A DNA stretch of 8,501 nt, taken from NCBI GenBank assembly GCA_022758935.1, contig JAEMQG010000178.1, positions 1 to 8,501 on the forward strand, given 5' to 3'. A program made the position numbers and the translations under genes. The notes beneath the pieces are model-generated. The model saw nothing but the letters and a program-made list of their open reading frames with translations, had not been told where the DNA came from and made no database searches. Source of the DNA: Candidatus Nitrosopumilus sp. Its GTDB lineage: Archaea > Thermoproteota > Nitrososphaeria > Nitrososphaerales > Nitrosopumilaceae. Each line of letters begins with the position of its first letter. Position 1 is the stretch's first letter. Shown here in pieces: positions 5,280-8,501 of the stretch.

Positions 5280-6317
5280 TTGAAATTTAGTCGTTCAACC
5301 ACCATGATATTGATCTTATCTGCATTAGTTGGGATTTCGATAACTGTTGTTTTTCCTACACTTACTGAAGCTCAGTTAGAAAAAAAAACATTTGTCACTC
5401 ACTCCGGCCAAGTAATTCAAACATCTGGTGATGTTTTGGACCCATTATCTGCTTCCTCAACAGTTGAATTCGATCCACAAAAGTTTCTACGAGATTTCAA
5501 TTATGGCCGTATTTCAGAATCAAAAACTGGTCAAACCATTAGGGATTTTACAATAATTGCAGAAGATGATAAAATACAAGAAATTTCTCCTGGTGTTTTT
5601 TACAATGTTTGGACCTTCAATGGGACTGTTCCAGGTCCTACAATTCGTGCAACTGAAGGAGATTTGGTTCGCATTCATTTCATTAACAACGGCTCAAAAT
5701 CACACACGATGCACTTTCACGGAATTCATAAAGCTGAAATGGATGGGGTGTTTGAAATTGTAGGTCCAGGGGGGGGACAATTTACTTACGAATTTGAAGC
5801 CGGTCCTGTGGGAGTTCATCCGTATCACTGTCACGTAATGCCACTTGAAGAACATATTTCTCATGGTCTTTATGGTGTTTTCATAGTAGATCCAAAAGAA
5901 GGGAGGCCGGCAGCTGATGAAATGGTTATGGTTCTAAATGGATTTGACACTGATTTTGATACTGACAACAATTTCTATGCGGCTAATACAATTCCATTTT
6001 ATTATCAACATCATCCGATCCAAATTAAAACAAATAAACTAATTCGTATCTATGTTGTAAATATGGTTGAGTTTGATCCAATTAATAATTTCCACCTGCA
6101 TGGAAATCTATTCCATTACTATCCTACAGGAACTGATACTGTACCTTCAACTTTTACAGATATGATAACTCTATCCCAAACTGAACGTGGAATTATGGAA
6201 TTTCAATATTCATATCCTGGAAAGTACTTATTTCATGCCCATAAAGTTGAATTTTCTGAAAAAGGCTGGACTGGTTTATTTCTAGTTCAAAACCCTGAGG
6301 ATAGCTTAGTAGATTAG
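5280..6317 (+). CDS. Secreted two-domain multicopper oxidase
   Basis: 345 residues. A signal peptide or signal anchor is at about 1-31 (MKFSRSTTMI, then a hydrophobic core to residue 26), so it acts outside the membrane. Cupredoxin domain 1 (about 85-205) carries HTMHFHG (142-148) and HPYHCHVMPLEEHISHGL (180-197). Domain 2 (about 212-338) carries HLHG (272-275) and HAH (319-321). Four HxH pairs (145/147, 183/185, 272/274, 319/321) are what a trinuclear copper centre between subunits needs. The type 1 site is only in domain 1: H142, C184, H192, with Leu197 at the usual axial Met position. Known two-domain oxidases with T1 in domain 1 (type C, such as the Nitrosomonas blue copper oxidase) are trimers. 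NirK is related, but its T2 site lacks the full set of HxH pairs. The substrate is unknown; reduced metal ions or an organic reductant are possible. The TTG start gives the basic n-region; the ATG at residue 9 would lose it. It is followed after one base by a ZIP permease. Gly164-Gly166 are encoded by a run of eight G. Confidence 0.9.
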   Translation: MKFSRSTTMILILSALVGISITVVFPTLTEAQLEKKTFVTHSGQVIQTSGDVLDPLSASSTVEFDPQKFLRDFNYGRISESKTGQTIRDFTIIAEDDKIQEISPGVFYNVWTFNGTVPGPTIRATEGDLVRIHFINNGSKSHTMHFHGIHKAEMDGVFEIVGPGGGQFTYEFEAGPVGVHPYHCHVMPLEEHISHGLYGVFIVDPKEGRPAADEMVMVLNGFDTDFDTDNNFYAANTIPFYYQHHPIQIKTNKLIRIYVVNMVEFDPINNFHLHGNLFHYYPTGTDTVPSTFTDMITLSQTERGIMEFQYSYPGKYLFHAHKVEFSEKGWTGLFLVQNPEDSLVD

Positions 6318-6318
6318 T

Positions 6319-7488
6319 ATGAACCAAAGATCATCTCAAATTCGCACAGTTGTAAGTGGTTTAATTCCGTTTGTCTTTCTTGTCATAATGATACTTTACT
6401 TATTTGGCCCTGGCTCAAATTTACTAAAATTTGGCATCGCTTTACCTGAGATAACTATTGAAAAAGTTGAATTTTTTGATTCAGAAATACACGCTACAGT
6501 AAGAAATACTGGTCCAATTCCTGTGAAAATAGCAATGGCCGATGTTAATGATCGAATCCAACCTGCTGCAATAGAACCTGATAAATCACTAGAACGATTT
6601 GAAACCGCCCTTGTAAGAATTCCTTTTTCTTGGAATAAAGCAGAACCGTACACAATTGGAATAACACTTGATGATGGTTTACGTTTTGATAAATTTATTG
6701 AAGCTGCCTCTCCTGCAATTAAATCTGATTACAATTTAGCTGGATTTTTTGCTATAATTGGAACTTATGTGGGAATTATCCCTGTAATGATCGGATTACT
6801 TTGGTTACCATTTATCAAAAGAATTGGAAAAAACAAGTACAATTTCTTTCTGGCATTAACCGTTGGACTGTTAGTCTTTTTGGGTATTGATGCAATGCAG
6901 GAAGGCTTTGAAGTATCACAAAAAAATCTCTCAATTAATTTTAATGGAGGATTGCTAATTGCAACTATTACTTTACTTTCATTTCTTGGCTTGTATTATT
7001 CTGCTGAAAAACTAACTTCTAGAACTAAACTTTCAATCGATTCCAAACCACTCGCCATTGGATTGATGATTGCAATTGGAATAGGACTGCATAATCTTGG
7101 CGAAGGATTAGCTATTGGGGCTGCTGTAGGTTTGGGGCAGGTAGCTTTAACTACTTTTTTGATTGTTGGGTTTGCACTTCATAACACCACTGAAGGACTT
7201 GCAATTGCATCGCCAATTGCTAAAACCAAATCCCCAATATCTAAAATAATTATTCTGGGTTTAATCGCGGGAGCTCCAGCTATTTTAGGTACTTGGATTG
7301 GAGGATTTTTCTACTCTCCATATACTGCAATAGTCTTCTTGTCTATAGGTGCAGGAGCAATTTTCCAAGTTGCACTAGTAATTTTGAAATGGCTTTACCA
7401 AAGTGAACAAAAACTTGTACAGGCATCTATTGTGTCTGGAATTGGAGTCGGAATGCTTATCATGTATCTTACAAGTATTTTGGTTTGA
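6319..7488 (+). CDS. ZIP-family divalent metal permease with N-terminal extracytoplasmic domain
   Basis: 389 residues, an integral membrane protein of the ZIP (SLC39-like) family, which moves Zn, Fe, Mn or similar divalent ions into the cytoplasm. An N-terminal segment (about 13-29) precedes a beta-rich domain (about 31-138; EITIEKVEFFDSEIHATVRN, 44-63) that should face outside. Then come about eight helices: 141-163, 177-195, 211-227, 247-273, 276-298, 309-330, 335-358 and 369-388. The metal-path motifs are H258-N259-x-x-E262-G263 in TM4 and H288-N289-x-x-E292-G293 in TM5, both intact. TM7 reads SIGAGAIFQVALVIL, without the acidic residue many bacterial ZIPs have there, and no His-rich loop is seen. 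Typical prokaryotic ZIPs are about 230-310 residues, so the N-terminal domain is an addition. The ATG is one base after the oxidase stop, implying translational coupling and a shared job in metal uptake. Metal identity cannot be read from sequence. Confidence 0.9.
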   Translation: MNQRSSQIRTVVSGLIPFVFLVIMILYLFGPGSNLLKFGIALPEITIEKVEFFDSEIHATVRNTGPIPVKIAMADVNDRIQPAAIEPDKSLERFETALVRIPFSWNKAEPYTIGITLDDGLRFDKFIEAASPAIKSDYNLAGFFAIIGTYVGIIPVMIGLLWLPFIKRIGKNKYNFFLALTVGLLVFLGIDAMQEGFEVSQKNLSINFNGGLLIATITLLSFLGLYYSAEKLTSRTKLSIDSKPLAIGLMIAIGIGLHNLGEGLAIGAAVGLGQVALTTFLIVGFALHNTTEGLAIASPIAKTKSPISKIIILGLIAGAPAILGTWIGGFFYSPYTAIVFLSIGAGAIFQVALVILKWLYQSEQKLVQASIVSGIGVGMLIMYLTSILV

Positions 7489-7492
7489 TTTT

Positions 7493-8501
7493 TCAAATCG
7501 GTTCGGGGTGTATTGTAATTACAGCATTTTTAATTTCTGCTCTAATAACATGTTCAATTTCTGAAGTCAGATCATGAACTTTTTCAATGGATAATTCTTT
7601 ATCAAATGAACAATCAATATCAATTTTAAGAATATTTTCAAAATTTAGAGAAACTATACGGCCTATCTTTCTTATTACTTTATATTTTTTTAAAATTTCC
7701 CTTATTTTCTCTTCAGTAATCTTATCTTCCACGTTTAAATTTATTGGAACAATAAGAAATGGCTCAAGATGAATAGTTACATGTTCAATTTCAGGTATGT
7801 TTTCTTTAATTTTTTGTTCTATTGCTTCTGATATTTTATGAGCAGAATATAGGTTAATTTCTCTATCTACCATTACGTGTAGATTTGAGTACGTCTTTCC
7901 TTTGGTTTTATGAGATATTATATTGTGAACTTCCATGACGCCATCTACACTTTTTGCAATATCGTTAATCTTTGCATCAAGAGGGACATTCTTCCAATCT
8001 GGCTCAAAATGAATGGTGATTGCTGCATTTGACATCTTATTTTTAATATTATTTTCAACTTTGCTGCTAATTTCATGTGCTCTATCAAAACTTGTATCTC
8101 CTCTCAGTGAGATTGTGACATCCGCAAATATTGTTTCCCCTGATCTTCTCATTAGGATTGCATCTACTCCTATCACTCCCTCAGTATTTGTAACAATCTC
8201 TCTCACTTTTTTTACAAGCTCTGGAGATATGATATCTGTAAGATCTAGTGCTGTTTTGTAAATTAATTTAATACTGAGAAACGCTAGAAATACACCTAAA
8301 ATTAATGCTGCAAAAAAGTCTCCATTATAGAACCCATATGATACTAGTATAATTCCTACAATTGCAACTATTGTTGAACCAAGATCCATAAATGCATGGT
8401 AAAAATCAGCTTTGAGTGTAGTTCCTCCAATTTTTCTAATTGATTTTCTGAGAAGAATTATTCTAAAAATATCTATTCCTATTGTATATAGTCCACCTAT
8501 G
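7493..8501 (-). CDS. Cation diffusion facilitator (CDF) metal exporter with three tandem cytoplasmic domains, N-terminus missing
   Basis: The frame is open to the right edge, so the first helices lie outside; an ATG at 8389 is internal. 335 residues are visible. KADFYHAFMD (30-39, visible numbering) contains the TM5 HxxxD metal pair (H35, D39) of CDF proteins, and GDFFAALILG is the next helix. The N-terminal TM2 metal residues cannot be checked. CDFs exchange cytoplasmic Zn, Mn or Fe for protons. A normal CDF has one cytoplasmic domain of about 80 residues; here three lie in tandem: 92-168, 175-248 and 262-335. Each has a His in a similar place (AHEIS, AHKIS, VHDLT) and, 22-23 residues later, TIHxEP. 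These match the positions of YiiP's cytoplasmic His and His/Asp ligands. The gene is tail to tail with the ZIP gene (4-bp gap). Metal specificity is unknown. Confidence 0.92.
   Translation of the reverse strand, partial: IGGLYTIGIDIFRIILLRKSIRKIGGTTLKADFYHAFMDLGSTIVAIVGIILVSYGFYNGDFFAALILGVFLAFLSIKLIYKTALDLTDIISPELVKKVREIVTNTEGVIGVDAILMRRSGETIFADVTISLRGDTSFDRAHEISSKVENNIKNKMSNAAITIHFEPDWKNVPLDAKINDIAKSVDGVMEVHNIISHKTKGKTYSNLHVMVDREINLYSAHKISEAIEQKIKENIPEIEHVTIHLEPFLIVPINLNVEDKITEEKIREILKKYKVIRKIGRIVSLNFENILKIDIDCSFDKELSIEKVHDLTSEIEHVIRAEIKNAVITIHPEPI
7496..8227 (-). repeat. Three diverged tandem copies of the CDF cytoplasmic domain within the coding region
   Basis: Copy 1 is encoded at about 7997-8227, copy 2 at 7757-7978 and copy 3 at 7496-7717. 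Each is 74-77 residues and ends in ITIHFEP, VTIHLEP or ITIHPEP. The repeats are seen at protein level; DNA identity is low, so the triplication is old rather than a recent array. Confidence 0.75.

Noticed and set aside
5280..6317. Copper nitrite reductase (NirK) as the name of the oxidase
   Set aside because: Four complete HxH pairs fit a trinuclear multicopper oxidase centre; NirK keeps only the few His needed for a T2 site, and the axial Met is absent here. A NirK-like annotation by homology would not surprise me.
8387..8389. ATG at 8389 as the start of the CDF gene
   Set aside because: It would cut between the His and Asp of the TM5 HxxxD metal pair; the frame continues to the right edge with plausible membrane sequence.
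1..8501. CRISPR arrays, insertion sequences, tRNA or rRNA genes
   Set aside because: No regularly spaced direct repeats, transposase-like frames with terminal repeats, or cloverleaf/rRNA signatures were visible on either strand.

Overview
The window looks like a stretch of a marine, AT-rich ammonia-oxidising archaeon (Nitrososphaerota/Thaumarchaeota, Nitrosopumilus-like). The evidence is archaeal-type ribosomal proteins S13 and S4 in tandem, an archaeal-type NaMN:DMB phosphoribosyltransferase-like protein (cobalamin pathway), archaeal GlmS, a secreted two-domain multicopper oxidase next to a ZIP permease, TATA-like boxes 25-35 bp upstream of starts (leaderless style), and frequent GTG/TTG starts. 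The lineage is inferred from gene content and style; no rRNA gene is present to confirm it.

Layout. 1-983 (+): 3' part of a CobT-like (UPF0284/TIGR00303-type) gene, cut by the window edge. 970-2730 (-): glmS, meeting cobT tail to tail with a 14-bp overlap. 2795-3922 (-): rps4 and rps13, tightly coupled, with S13 carrying an Ala/Lys/Pro-rich C-terminal tail. 4077-4229 (-): a 50-codon cysteine-rich small protein, easily missed, diverging from 4332-4643 (+), a small winged-helix-like protein. 4636-5142 (-): a protein with two membrane segments and an extracytoplasmic domain. 5143-5279: a shared divergent control region with tandem TTAG-N6-CTAA boxes that resemble DtxR/IdeR-type metal boxes. 5280-7488 (+): an operon of a multicopper oxidase and a ZIP-family metal permease separated by one base. 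7493-8501 (-): a cation diffusion facilitator (CDF) cut at the window edge, with three tandem copies of its cytoplasmic domain.

How the genes fit together. The right half reads as a metal-homeostasis island. A secreted copper oxidase is co-transcribed with a metal importer that has its own extracytoplasmic domain. Operator-like repeats abut the promoter, and a CDF metal exporter lies tail to tail with the importer. My main hypothesis is an archaeal oxidase-plus-permease metal acquisition module, loosely analogous in logic to yeast Fet3-Ftr1, under a metal-sensing repressor. The left half is housekeeping: cobalamin lower-ligand activation, amino-sugar synthesis and ribosomal proteins. I see no mobile element, CRISPR array, tRNA or rRNA.
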